A stretch of 12,200 bases of DNA from Pedosphaera sp. (GTDB lineage: Bacteria; Verrucomicrobiota; Verrucomicrobiia; Limisphaerales; SXTU01), in the NCBI GenBank assembly GCA_009695395.1, contig SIBB01000058.1, forward strand, positions 1-12,200. Reading direction: 5' to 3'. Below are positions 1 to 7,086 of this stretch, in pieces (the first letter of the stretch is position 1; each line of letters begins with the position of its first letter). The position numbers were made by a program, and so were the translations under genes. Under the pieces are notes generated by a model. It did no database searches. It was not told the origin of the DNA and saw only the letters and a program-made list of their open reading frames with translations.

Positions 1-1801
1 AGCTCGGCAGGTCGTCCTTGCGGAAGGTGGTGAAGCCGCAGCTCGACACGATGACGCGCAAGCGCGGCTCGAAGAGGGCGGTGAACATCGCGTTGTGCCC
101 GCCGAGCGAGTGGCCGATGACGCCGAGTCGAGCCGCATCCACCTCCGGCAGCGACTCCAGAAAGTCCACCGCGCGGACATTGTCCAAAACTGCCTTCATC
201 GTGCCGCTGGCGTAGCCGTGGCGCGGGTCGAAGTCGTATTTGGAATCGCCGAAGCTCGGGTAGTCAGGGGCGAGCGTGACGTAGCCGCGTTGGGCGAGGT
301 GGAGCGCGTAGTGCAAGCTGGTGCTGCCCGCGAGACCGGCTGACTCAGCTTTGCCAGCGCGCGTGGTCTGGTGCAGGCAGAGGACGGCGGGGAGCTTCAG
401 CCTCGTGCTGACTTCAGGCATGAAGAGATACGCGGTGACACGGTCAGTGGCGTCGCTCTGGTAGCTCAACTTGCGGCGGATCAAGCCGCCTTCGAGCTGC
501 ACTTCCTCCAGCACCTTCACATCGAGCGCGACACGTTTGGCGGGGTTGGGAAACGGCCCCATCACGCGCTCGAACGCGGCGGCGATGTGCTGGCGGCGGG
601 CCTCCCACTCGGACGGTTTCTTCGCCGTGCGACTCTTGCCATTCGCACCCGTCACGCGCAGCACATCAAATCGGTCGGGGTAACTCGGCGCGGGCGGCGC
701 GGCCTCGAAGCGGCCGAGGGGATAGCCCCGTGCGTAAGAGATGATAAACGCGCCGTCACTCGTGGCGTAGCGGATGTCATCACGGCGCTCGAAGTCCGTG
801 CGCGTCTTGCGCTCAAGCGCATCGGCGCTGTCGGCACGCAGATATTTCCCGGCGACGTGGCCGGGAATGAGCGTGCGGCTGCCGAGCGAATGGCCCGTGG
901 AGGCGAAGACTTTGCCGTCCACCATCTCCTGCGTCACCCAGACGGGCACGATGTCCAACCCGGCTCGCTCCATGTTCGCGACCATCTCCTGCCCATCGGC
1001 GAGGCAGGTCCGGTCATCCACTCCGTGCACGGAGAAAATCTTCGCCGTCGTGCCGAGTCGCCTCATCTCAGCGAGGTGCGCGGGATGGCCGACGAAGCGG
1101 ATTTCCTGCGCGCTGGGCGAGAGATAATTGGCGTTGGTGGAGTCACGACTCCAGCGGCCGTTGAGGCCGCCAGCGGCGGGGAGATTGTAAGCGAGCGCGT
1201 CGCTGAGCTTCTTCATGCCGCACATGTCCACGACGGCGGTGAAGGTGCGCGGCGCAAGCTTGTTGGCCATGAGCGTGACGTTGCCGCCGCCGGAACCGCC
1301 GGTTGCAAAGATGCGTCCGCGTGCGAACGGAGTCTTCGTGGTGTCGAGTTCGTGGAACACGAGCCACAGCGCGCGCAAGGCGTCGAGGCCTTGCAGCCAG
1401 CCGAAGTCGTAAGGCTCCGGACCTTCGATGGAATCCTTCGGGCCGCTCTGGAGGTAGTTCACGCAGAGCGCGACGCAGTTGAACTCACGGGCGAGTGCCG
1501 CCGGGTTCGCCGTGCCCGCGCAGTCGGTGCCGCCCCAGTTGTGGAGCGTGAGGAAGATGCCGGTGCGCGGGCCGATGCTGGCGCGCGTGCCATCGGGATA
1601 ATGCACTTGCACACGCACCTCGCGCGGGCCGGGGCGCAGCGGCCATTCCTGCGCGGGGATGAGGACGGGGCCATCGCGCTCGGGGAGCTTGGGCCACACG
1701 CCTTCTACATCCAACGGCGCACGGCTGCCGCCATGCCGCACGCCGGGAGCAGCGCAACCCGCCAGCACGATGGCGATGACAACGACAACGAGGGAACGCA
1801 C
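1..1801 (-). CDS. Secreted lipoprotein with two tandem alpha/beta-hydrolase (esterase-like) domains, 3' end cut by window edge
   Basis: The minus-strand frame is open from 1801 to the edge: 600 codons with no stop. From the GTG at 1801 the product begins with a short hydrophobic segment ending in the lipobox LAGC (Cys16), so it is probably a lipid-anchored exported protein. Domain 1 (about residues 45-310) has HNWGG (His87), a GGSGGG nucleophile elbow (Ser170), an HGVDD aspartate (262/263) and His304 in GHSLGS, a full Ser-Asp-His set. After a linker, domain 2 (about 395 onward) begins WEARR and carries a second elbow, GHSLGG (Ser565), as in acetylxylan-esterase/dienelactone-hydrolase-like proteins; its Asp and His lie beyond the edge. 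Hydrolysis of carbohydrate or other esters is inferred from fold motifs; the substrate is unknown. The start is uncertain because no ATG or clear ribosome site precedes the signal; 1801 is chosen because it directly precedes it. Confidence 0.85.
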   Translation of the reverse strand, partial: MRSLVVVVIAIVLAGCAAPGVRHGGSRAPLDVEGVWPKLPERDGPVLIPAQEWPLRPGPREVRVQVHYPDGTRASIGPRTGIFLTLHNWGGTDCAGTANPAALAREFNCVALCVNYLQSGPKDSIEGPEPYDFGWLQGLDALRALWLVFHELDTTKTPFARGRIFATGGSGGGNVTLMANKLAPRTFTAVVDMCGMKKLSDALAYNLPAAGGLNGRWSRDSTNANYLSPSAQEIRFVGHPAHLAEMRRLGTTAKIFSVHGVDDRTCLADGQEMVANMERAGLDIVPVWVTQEMVDGKVFASTGHSLGSRTLIPGHVAGKYLRADSADALERKTRTDFERRDDIRYATSDGAFIISYARGYPLGRFEAAPPAPSYPDRFDVLRVTGANGKSRTAKKPSEWEARRQHIAAAFERVMGPFPNPAKRVALDVKVLEEVQLEGGLIRRKLSYQSDATDRVTAYLFMPEVSTRLKLPAVLCLHQTTRAGKAESAGLAGSTSLHYALHLAQRGYVTLAPDYPSFGDSKYDFDPRHGYASGTMKAVLDNVRAVDFLESLPEVDAARLGVIGHSLGGHNAMFTALFEPRLRVIVSSCGFTTFRKDDLPS

Positions 1802-1877
1802 GGCCGAAGCGTGAGCCGACCTGACTGGAGAAGCAAACCGCCAGTCGCAGGTCGCGCCGACGGGCGCATTCACGCAC

Positions 1878-2000
1878 TGCCCCCGGAGCGCGGCGTTCAC
1901 GCCGCAGAAGGCTCCGTGCGCAGGCGAGGCGCCGATAAAACCGGGAGATTCCAGTGGCACCTATCCCCCTGCGGCGTGACGCCGCGCTCCTTCGGGGGCA
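1878..2000. repeat. Imperfect inverted repeat with 30-32 bp arms in the divergent intergenic region
   Basis: Arms 1878-1907 and 1969-2000 are near-perfect reverse complements. They share a GCGGCGT(G)A(A)CGCCGCGCTCC core and differ by a one-base gap in the core and a two-base gap near the outer end. About 61 bases separate them. No gene lies inside. The structure could form a long hairpin in RNA or DNA. It sits between the divergent lipoprotein and M50 protease genes, so it is not a conventional terminator. A dispersed non-autonomous (MITE/REP-like) element is the best guess. The inverted symmetry is seen directly; mobility is inference. Confidence 0.75.
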
Positions 2001-2028
2001 GGGTCAAGCTGCGCCCGCCGACTTCCGC

Positions 2029-2057
2029 TTGGGCTTTGGCACGGCGTCGGATAGTAT
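2029..2057 (+). promoter_or_regulatory. Promoter candidate for the M50 protease gene (near-leaderless)
   Basis: A -35-like TTGGGC (2029-2034) is followed after 17 bp by a -10-like TAGTAT (2052-2057). The expected start, about 7 nt past the -10, falls at 2064, only 3 nt before the ATG at 2067. No Shine-Dalgarno sequence is present. The boxes match the consensus only partly (3/6 and 4/6). Support comes mainly from the same geometry recurring at 4325, 7053 and 11630 (minus strand). Confidence 0.4.
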
Positions 2058-2066
2058 CATCTCGCA

Positions 2067-2720
2067 ATGAGTCAAACCGATATCTTCAACGTGCTGCTGG
2101 GCTACCTGCTGTTCGTGCCGCTTATCACGCTGCACGAGTGGGGGCACGCATGGGTGGCGTGGAAGTGCGGCGACAACACGGCCTACAACGAGGGCCGCGT
2201 CACCATCAATCCCATCGCGCACATGGAATTCATCGGCACCGTGGTGCTGCCGCTGATGGCCTCGTTCGTCGCGCTGTCGAACCCGGCGCTCGCCGGCTTC
2301 ATCATCGGCTGGGGACGGCCCGTGCCGGTGAACATCTCCAACCTCCGCCGCCCGCGCATTGACGACACGCTCGTCACCATCGCCGGACCCACGGTGAACT
2401 TCATCCTCGCGTTCGCGCTCGTTGCGCTAGTGAAAGTCGGCGTGATGTCGGGTGTGGACGGGATGGTGGAAGTCGGCCTCCGGGCGGCGGCCATGAGCCT
2501 TGGCCTATGCTTCTTCAACCTGATCCCCATTCCGCCCCTAGATGGCTCGCACATCTTAAAAAACCTCGTCGGCATGAGCCAGGAAACCTACATGCGCTTC
2601 TACCAGTTTGGTTTCATCGCCGTGCTGTTAGTCATCAACCTTCCCGGCGTGCGCGCCGCGCTTGCCTTCCTGATTTACGGAACCCTCGGGCTGATGGGTT
2701 CCGTGTTCGGGCTGAGTTGA
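2067..2720 (+). CDS. Site-2-protease-like M50 family membrane zinc metalloprotease
   Basis: The 217-residue product is a multi-pass membrane protein with the zinc-protease motif HEWGH (residues 23-27) in its first hydrophobic segment. The second family motif is NLIPIPPLDG (151-160), whose Asp159 is the expected third zinc ligand, inside a later membrane segment. The INPIAH stretch (47-52) also fits the compact M50 subgroup lacking a PDZ domain. Such enzymes cleave transmembrane segments of substrate proteins in the inner membrane; the substrate cannot be told from this window. Hydrophobic segments fall near residues 6-22, 55-80, 104-127, 138-158 and 178-215. The ATG is preceded by a promoter-like pair leaving almost no leader. 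The kinase pair begins 61 bp downstream on the same strand. Confidence 0.9.
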   Translation: MSQTDIFNVLLGYLLFVPLITLHEWGHAWVAWKCGDNTAYNEGRVTINPIAHMEFIGTVVLPLMASFVALSNPALAGFIIGWGRPVPVNISNLRRPRIDDTLVTIAGPTVNFILAFALVALVKVGVMSGVDGMVEVGLRAAAMSLGLCFFNLIPIPPLDGSHILKNLVGMSQETYMRFYQFGFIAVLLVINLPGVRAALAFLIYGTLGLMGSVFGLS

Positions 2721-2734
2721 ACTGGAAAAAGGCG

Positions 2735-2762
2735 TTGAGTTCCCCTGCCCCGCCGCTGAATC
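2735..2762 (+). promoter_or_regulatory. Weak promoter candidate before the first kinase gene, sharing a 16-bp spacer with the rhodanese promoter
   Basis: TTGAGT (2735-2740) is followed by one base and the 16-mer CCCCTGCCCCGCCGCT (2742-2757). The same 16-mer lies at the identical distance from TTGCCC before the rhodanese gene (7060-7075). The -10 here would be TGAATC (2757-2762), which matches the consensus poorly. The gene may simply be read from the protease promoter. The repeated block is a sequence fact; promoter function is inference. Confidence 0.25.
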
Positions 2763-2781
2763 TCCCCACGCTCTGAAAGTG

Positions 2782-3465
2782 ATGAAGACATTCGCACAAC
2801 TTGGTTTCCCCGGCCGCCTCATCGCGGTGGAGGGCTTGGACGGCTCCGGCAAATCCACCCAAATCTACCTGCTCAAACGCTGGCTGGAGCTGCGCGGGTT
2901 GAAAGTCTTCTTCAGCGAATGGAACTCCTCCGAACTCGTCAAGTCCGCCACCAGTAAGGGCAAGAAAATGACCCTGCTGACGCCCACCACGTTCAGCCTC
3001 ATCCACGCCACGGACTTCGCCGACCGCTACGAGCGCCAGCTCGTGCCGTTGCTGCGCGCCGGCTACCTCGTGCTCTGCGACCGCTACATCTTCACCGCCT
3101 TCGCGCGCGACGTGGTGCGCACCTGCCCGCCGGAATGGGTGCGCGGCCTCTACAGCTTCGCCGCGCTGCCGGACATGACCTTCTTCTTCCGCGCGGATTT
3201 GGAAGTGTCGTTGAACCGCATCCTCGACGGCCGCCCGGAATTGAAATACTTCGAGGCGGGCATGGACATGGGTTTCTCCACGGACACGAGCGAAAGCTTC
3301 CGGATCTTCCAGGGCCGGATGCTCGATCAATACCTCGCCATGAGCCGCGAGTTCTCCTTCAACCTGATTGACGCGAACGAGACCGTTGAGACGCAGCAGG
3401 CCATCGTGCGCAAGCTCGTCGCCGACCGCATCGACCTGCCGTCCTACGCCTTCAAGAAGCCGTGA
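2782..3465 (+). CDS. Thymidylate kinase-like P-loop kinase, first of a tandem pair
   Basis: A 227-residue protein of the dTMP kinase superfamily. It has an intact Walker A GLDGSGKST (residues 18-26, Lys24), a DRY motif (100-102) following a hydrophobic strand, and ATDFAD (76-81) where the family places a nucleotide-binding helix. Authentic family members transfer phosphate from ATP to dTMP in dTTP synthesis. The usual arginine-rich LID of bacterial Tmk is not obvious; that region instead reads EAGMDMGFSTDTSESF (148-163), a pattern shared with the next gene. It may therefore be a divergent Tmk or a kinase for another substrate, so I give no symbol. GTG at 2779 lies directly before the ATG and could add one residue. 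The stop at 3463-3465 nearly abuts the next gene, implying one transcript. Confidence 0.85.
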   Translation: MKTFAQLGFPGRLIAVEGLDGSGKSTQIYLLKRWLELRGLKVFFSEWNSSELVKSATSKGKKMTLLTPTTFSLIHATDFADRYERQLVPLLRAGYLVLCDRYIFTAFARDVVRTCPPEWVRGLYSFAALPDMTFFFRADLEVSLNRILDGRPELKYFEAGMDMGFSTDTSESFRIFQGRMLDQYLAMSREFSFNLIDANETVETQQAIVRKLVADRIDLPSYAFKKP

Positions 3466-3467
3466 CC

Positions 3468-4229
3468 ATGCCCACTCCGCGCAAAGTCAAACGCCTCGCC
3501 CCCCCGCCCCGCACGGCGGAGGTCCGCATCCCCACACCCACGGCCAAGCGCTTCTACGGCGAGGGCATCCCCGGCGTCGACGAGGAGAAACTGCGCGGCA
3601 AGCTCATCGTCGTCGAGGGGGCGGATGGCTCCGGGCGCTCCACCCAAATCGCGCAACTCGTCGAGTGGCTCGAAGGTAACGGCCACGCCACCGTGCAGGT
3701 CGGCCTGAAACGCTCTGACCTCGTCAGCGACGAGCTGAACAAGGCGCAGGAAGGCAACATTCTCAGCCGCACCACCCTGAGCCTCTTCTACGCCACCGAC
3801 TTCGCCGACCAGGTCGAGAACATCATGCTCCCCGCGCTCAAGGCTGGGTTCATGGTCCTCGCCGACCGATACATTTACACCCTCATGGCGCGCGACCTCG
3901 TGCGCGGCATGGACGAGGCGTGGTTGAAAAACCTCTACGGCATCGCCCTCGTGCCCGACGCGGTCTTCTACCTGAACATCACGCCCGAGCAGCTCGTGCA
4001 GCGGACCTTCGCCAAGAGCAAGGCCCTCGACTACTGGGAGAGCGGCATGGACCTCGGCCTCTCGCGCGACATGTTCGACAGCTTCCTGAAATACCAGGCC
4101 CTCATGGCCCGGCAATTCACCCGCCTGCAAGCCACCTACGGCTTCGACATCGTGGACGCCGACCGTTCCCCCGAAGACGTGAACGCCGACCTGCGGCGCA
4201 AGATCGAGTCCGTGCTCGCGGGGCAATGA
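3468..4229 (+). CDS. Thymidylate kinase-like paralog with arginine in place of the Walker A lysine
   Basis: A 253-residue paralog of the preceding gene. They share ATDFAD, DRYIY/DRYIF, the ARD-VR helix and the GMDLGLSRD/GMDMGFSTD segment in the same order. The Walker A reads GADGSGRST (51-59), so the catalytic lysine is Arg57 (codon CGC). The protein adds a basic, proline-rich N-terminal extension of about 44 residues absent from its partner. dTMP kinases are dimers, so a heterodimer with an active first subunit and a weakened or regulatory second subunit is possible; this is inference. ATG 3468 is chosen. GTG at 3462, in a GTGA overlap with the upstream stop, would add two residues and couple translation. 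Retained activity with arginine cannot be excluded. Confidence 0.83.
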   Translation: MPTPRKVKRLAPPPRTAEVRIPTPTAKRFYGEGIPGVDEEKLRGKLIVVEGADGSGRSTQIAQLVEWLEGNGHATVQVGLKRSDLVSDELNKAQEGNILSRTTLSLFYATDFADQVENIMLPALKAGFMVLADRYIYTLMARDLVRGMDEAWLKNLYGIALVPDAVFYLNITPEQLVQRTFAKSKALDYWESGMDLGLSRDMFDSFLKYQALMARQFTRLQATYGFDIVDADRSPEDVNADLRRKIESVLAGQ

Positions 4230-4324
4230 GCCGAGGCCGCCACGATTTACCGACGTGACAGACGGTCGGATTTGCGAGAGCGGACAGACCCCGGAGGCCC
4301 CTGCGCCTCAGGCCGCTTCCGCAG

Positions 4325-4353
4325 TTGAGCCTGACGCGCCCGCGAAGTAGTCT
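4325..4353 (+). promoter_or_regulatory. Promoter candidate for the membrane-protein gene
   Basis: TTGAGC (4325-4330), a 17-bp spacer and TAGTCT (4348-4353) precede the ATG at 4366. The expected start is near 4360, leaving about 6 nt of leader, too short for a ribosome binding site. It lies in the 136-bp gap after the kinase pair, where I see no other feature. The layout matches the candidate before the M50 gene (TTGGGC-17-TAGTAT). Confidence 0.4.
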
Positions 4354-4365
4354 TCGCCGCACGAC

Positions 4366-5541
4366 ATGAGCCCGCCCGCCGCAACCCCGGATTCGCCACC
4401 GGTCCGTCGATCGGATGCCCCAGTCCATCCGCTGGCCGCCGCGCTGCTGATCTTCGTGGACAACCTCTGGATGCTCGCGGACTGGAACGCGCTCACCTGG
4501 TTCTTCACCATCCCACTGAGTTTCCTTTCCGTCGCCTTCCCCACCTTCTTCCTCCAACGCTTCCTGCACCGGGATGGATGGGGAAAATCCCTCGGCAAGG
4601 GCCTGCTGCTGGGCGTGCTCGCGGGTGTGCCGACTTCCATCGTGGGTTCTCCCGTGGGCCTTGTGCTGCTGACGTGGGCGGGCATCCTGCGCGCGAAGAG
4701 TGCCCTCGCTCCGCAGACATTCCACACTCCCGCGCACGTGCCGCCGCTCCCCGTTTCGATTGAGGCCCAAGTCATCGCCACAACTCCGCTCCCGCCCACG
4801 CTCCCGCCCACGCTCCCGCACGCCGCTCCAATTTCCCCGCGTCGGGTCGAGCCGTGGTGGGTGAAGCTCATCATCATCCTGTTGCTGTGCGGAACCCTTC
4901 TCCTCGCCACCCGGATGGTTCTCGACCACACCGCTGGCATCGCCGCGAAGTTCCGCCAAGCGCACATCACGGAGACCTTCACCTCCGCGCTGCCCAAGCT
5001 GGCCCGCACGCCCGGCGGCAATCTCGAACTCGCCACCGCCACATCCACCGAGACGCTCACGCGCGCCGACGAACGCACCATCGCGTGGGACATGATCTAC
5101 CTCGGCAAGACCGTCTCCGAAATCTCCGTGCCCGTGACCTACCGCTTCCACTTGCAGCTCCGCGATGCGTGGAAGCTCGACGTGGTCGGCAACACCTGCG
5201 TGGTCCGTGCGCCCGCCATCCGGCCCAGCCTGCCCCCGGCGATTCACACCGAAGGAATGCAGAAACGCTCCGAGTCCGGCTGGGCGCGCTTCGACGCCCG
5301 CGAGCAGATGGCCGAACTGGAACGCAGCATCACCCCACGCCTCACCCGTCTCGCCGGCGACCCGCGCCGCCTCGCCCTCGTCCGCGAGGAGTGCCGCAAG
5401 ACCGTCGCCGAGTTCGTGCGCGACTGGCTCCTGCGCGAGGACCACTGGCGGCAAGACAGGTTCTCCAGCATCAAGGTGGTCTTCGCCGACGAGCCGGATG
5501 CAAAACCCGAGCTTGCGCCGGCCGTCATCCTCTTGAGATAG
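4366..5541 (+). CDS. Membrane protein of unknown function with a charged C-terminal domain
   Basis: I do not recognise this 391-residue protein. Its N-terminus carries hydrophobic segments at about residues 22-38, 43-63 and 76-107 (probably two helices, with a GVLAGVP turn). A proline-rich linker follows (about 112-160), including a PPTL repeat encoded by a 12-bp tandem DNA repeat. Another membrane helix lies at about 165-181. The last 210 residues form a soluble, alpha/beta-looking domain, with a beta-rich start near VPVTYRF, a charged helical stretch (EQMAELERS, RLALVREECRK) and a final strand SIKVVFADE. The layout loosely recalls DUF4230-type proteins, but I cannot assign the family. It has its own promoter candidate and lies 18 bp upstream of the dehydrogenase gene, so the two may be co-transcribed. 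That it is a real gene is supported by its coherent topology. Confidence 0.75.
   Translation: MSPPAATPDSPPVRRSDAPVHPLAAALLIFVDNLWMLADWNALTWFFTIPLSFLSVAFPTFFLQRFLHRDGWGKSLGKGLLLGVLAGVPTSIVGSPVGLVLLTWAGILRAKSALAPQTFHTPAHVPPLPVSIEAQVIATTPLPPTLPPTLPHAAPISPRRVEPWWVKLIIILLLCGTLLLATRMVLDHTAGIAAKFRQAHITETFTSALPKLARTPGGNLELATATSTETLTRADERTIAWDMIYLGKTVSEISVPVTYRFHLQLRDAWKLDVVGNTCVVRAPAIRPSLPPAIHTEGMQKRSESGWARFDAREQMAELERSITPRLTRLAGDPRRLALVREECRKTVAEFVRDWLLREDHWRQDRFSSIKVVFADEPDAKPELAPAVILLR
4788..4821. repeat. Short in-frame 12-bp tandem repeat in the proline linker
   Basis: The unit GCTCCCGCCCAC occurs exactly at 4788-4799 and 4800-4811, followed by a degenerate third copy. It encodes a Leu-Pro-Pro-Thr repeat in the linker between the two membrane parts of the protein. 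Because it is in frame, length changes would only lengthen or shorten the linker. Confidence 0.7.
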
Positions 5542-5559
5542 TCCGCACACGTAATAAAT

Positions 5560-6996
5560 ATGAGCACTGTTCCACATCTCCCCGTTCTCCGGCTGGGCCG
5601 CAACTACGAGTCCCTCGACAAGTTCGAGGTGAAGGACCACAAGACCGGCGAGGTGAAGGCCGTCCTCTCCAACGTCAACGCCGGCATCGTCCGCCGTGAC
5701 CTCGCGAAGATTGAGTCCGCCCGCGCGGCCTTGAAGAAGTTCACCTGCGCCGAGCTGATGGAGATGTCGGCGAAGGCGGGCGAGCACTTCCTCAACGGCA
5801 CGCTGCCGCTCGGCGACCAAGGGCACACGCAGTCGGCGCAGCAATACATCGAGACCCTGAGCTGCACGAGCGGCCTGCCGTGGAACATGGTCCAGCGCAA
5901 CATGGCTAAGATCCACTTCGCGCTGACGAACATGAAGTTCGTCCTCAACGGCCTCTCGCGCGGGCTGGACTTGGGCATCCTCGACCGGGGCACGGGCGAG
6001 CAGTTCGGCACCAATCTGAGTTACTTCCCCTCGTGCAACGCGCTCGGTCTGGTGATGCCCAGCAACTCTCCCGCGGTGAACTCGCTGTGGATTCCCGCCA
6101 TCTCGCTCAAGACGCCCGTCATCATCAAGCCGGGCAAGGAAGAGCCGTGGACGCCCTTTCGACTGATTCAGGCGTTCATCGCGGCGGGCGTGCCGGCGGA
6201 GGCCTTTGGCTTCTACCCGACCGACCACGAGGGCGCGGGCGAAATCCTCAAGAGCACGGGCCGCGCGCTCATTTTCGGGGACAAGAACACGATGGCTCAA
6301 TACGCCAACAACCCCGCCATCCAGCTCCACGGGCCGGGCTGGAGCAAGTTCCTCATCGGCGACGACTGCATCGAGCACTGGCCCGACTACATTGACGTCA
6401 TCGCCGGGGCCATCTCCGACAACGGCGGTCGCTCCTGCATCAACGCCTCCGCCGTGGTCGTGCCGAAATACGCCGCTGAGATCGCCGACGCGCTCGCGCG
6501 GAAGCTCGGGCCCTTCACCCCGACGGGCGCGGAAGACCCGAACGCCCGGCTCTCCGGTTTCGCGAACCTCAAGATGGCAGACTTCATTGATACGCAGATT
6601 GACGACGCCTTGAAGACGCCCGGCGCAACGGACGTGACGGCGAAATATCGCAACGGCCCGCGCAAGGTCATCTTCGAGGGTGGCACCTACATGCGGCCGA
6701 CCATCGTGCTGTGCGACAACTTCGCGCACCCGCTGGCGAACAAGGAATTCCTCTGCCCCTACGCCAGCGTCGTGACCTGCCCGCAGTCGGAGATGCTGCA
6801 CAAGATTGGCTACACGCTGGCCGCGAGCGTCATCACGAAGGACCAGTCGTTCATCGAGGCCGTGACGGACTTCGCGGAGATTGACCGGCTCAACATCGGC
6901 CCGGTCTCGACGATGAAGATTTCGTGGGACCAACCGCACGAGGGCAACATGTTCGAGTTCCTCTGGCAGCGCCGCAGCATCGAGCGGGCGTGGTAG
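5560..6996 (+). CDS. Aldehyde dehydrogenase superfamily protein with divergent active site
   Basis: A 478-residue protein of the NAD(P)-dependent aldehyde dehydrogenase fold. Family landmarks are a cofactor-domain strand reading VMPSNSPAVN (165-174), KTPVIIKPG (184-192), and the nucleophile in NGGRSCINAS (Cys293). The usual ELGGK motif with the general-base glutamate is not present; the equivalent stretch reads LHGPGWSK (256-263), with His257 near the expected place. Absence of that glutamate is known in acylating aldehyde dehydrogenases and acyl-CoA or acyl-phosphate reductases, so a reductive or acyl-transfer reaction may be more likely than simple aldehyde oxidation. The substrate cannot be assigned. 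The ATG sits 18 bp after the membrane-protein stop with no clear ribosome site. The C-terminus RRSIERAW lies close to the usual family length. Confidence 0.88.
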   Translation: MSTVPHLPVLRLGRNYESLDKFEVKDHKTGEVKAVLSNVNAGIVRRDLAKIESARAALKKFTCAELMEMSAKAGEHFLNGTLPLGDQGHTQSAQQYIETLSCTSGLPWNMVQRNMAKIHFALTNMKFVLNGLSRGLDLGILDRGTGEQFGTNLSYFPSCNALGLVMPSNSPAVNSLWIPAISLKTPVIIKPGKEEPWTPFRLIQAFIAAGVPAEAFGFYPTDHEGAGEILKSTGRALIFGDKNTMAQYANNPAIQLHGPGWSKFLIGDDCIEHWPDYIDVIAGAISDNGGRSCINASAVVVPKYAAEIADALARKLGPFTPTGAEDPNARLSGFANLKMADFIDTQIDDALKTPGATDVTAKYRNGPRKVIFEGGTYMRPTIVLCDNFAHPLANKEFLCPYASVVTCPQSEMLHKIGYTLAASVITKDQSFIEAVTDFAEIDRLNIGPVSTMKISWDQPHEGNMFEFLWQRRSIERAW

Positions 6997-7052
6997 CGAG
7001 GCTTTCGTCCGAGCGCGCACTCAGCGTCGACGGTGGGACCCACTAAATTCCT

Positions 7053-7080
7053 TTGCCCGCCCCTGCCCCGCCGCTACTTT
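7053..7080 (+). promoter_or_regulatory. Promoter candidate giving a leaderless rhodanese mRNA
   Basis: TTGCCC (7053-7058), a 16-bp spacer and TACTTT (7075-7080) are followed by CCGCGC and GTG. The expected transcription start, 7 nt past the -10, is the G of the GTG at 7087. The layout TACTTT-CCGCGC-GTG closely parallels TACGAT-CCGCCC-GTG before rsuA on the other strand. This is the main reason for choosing the 7087 start over the in-frame GTG at 7033. Confidence 0.45.
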
Positions 7081-7086
7081 CCGCGC

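Noticed and set aside
871..898. GHSLGS near residue 304 of the lipoprotein as a third nucleophile elbow
   Set aside because: It follows the HGVDD aspartate at the spacing expected for the catalytic histidine of domain 1, and it lacks the second glycine after the serine pattern, so the His is more likely the functional residue.
371..2362. A 663-codon plus-strand open frame
   Set aside because: It opposes the esterase lipoprotein and runs out of frame into the M50 gene. It shows no motif, while the minus-strand reading gives two catalytic elbows and a lipobox.
4117..7020. A 967-codon open frame on the minus strand
   Set aside because: It lies antisense to the second kinase, the membrane protein and the dehydrogenase, all of which have recognisable motifs or topology. 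Its translation is low-complexity Arg/Gly/Val/Glu-rich text with no domain, typical of an antisense frame in GC-rich DNA.
7033..7086. An earlier GTG start for the rhodanese
   Set aside because: The extra 18 residues carry no domain sequence and their codons coincide with the promoter boxes at 7053-7080.
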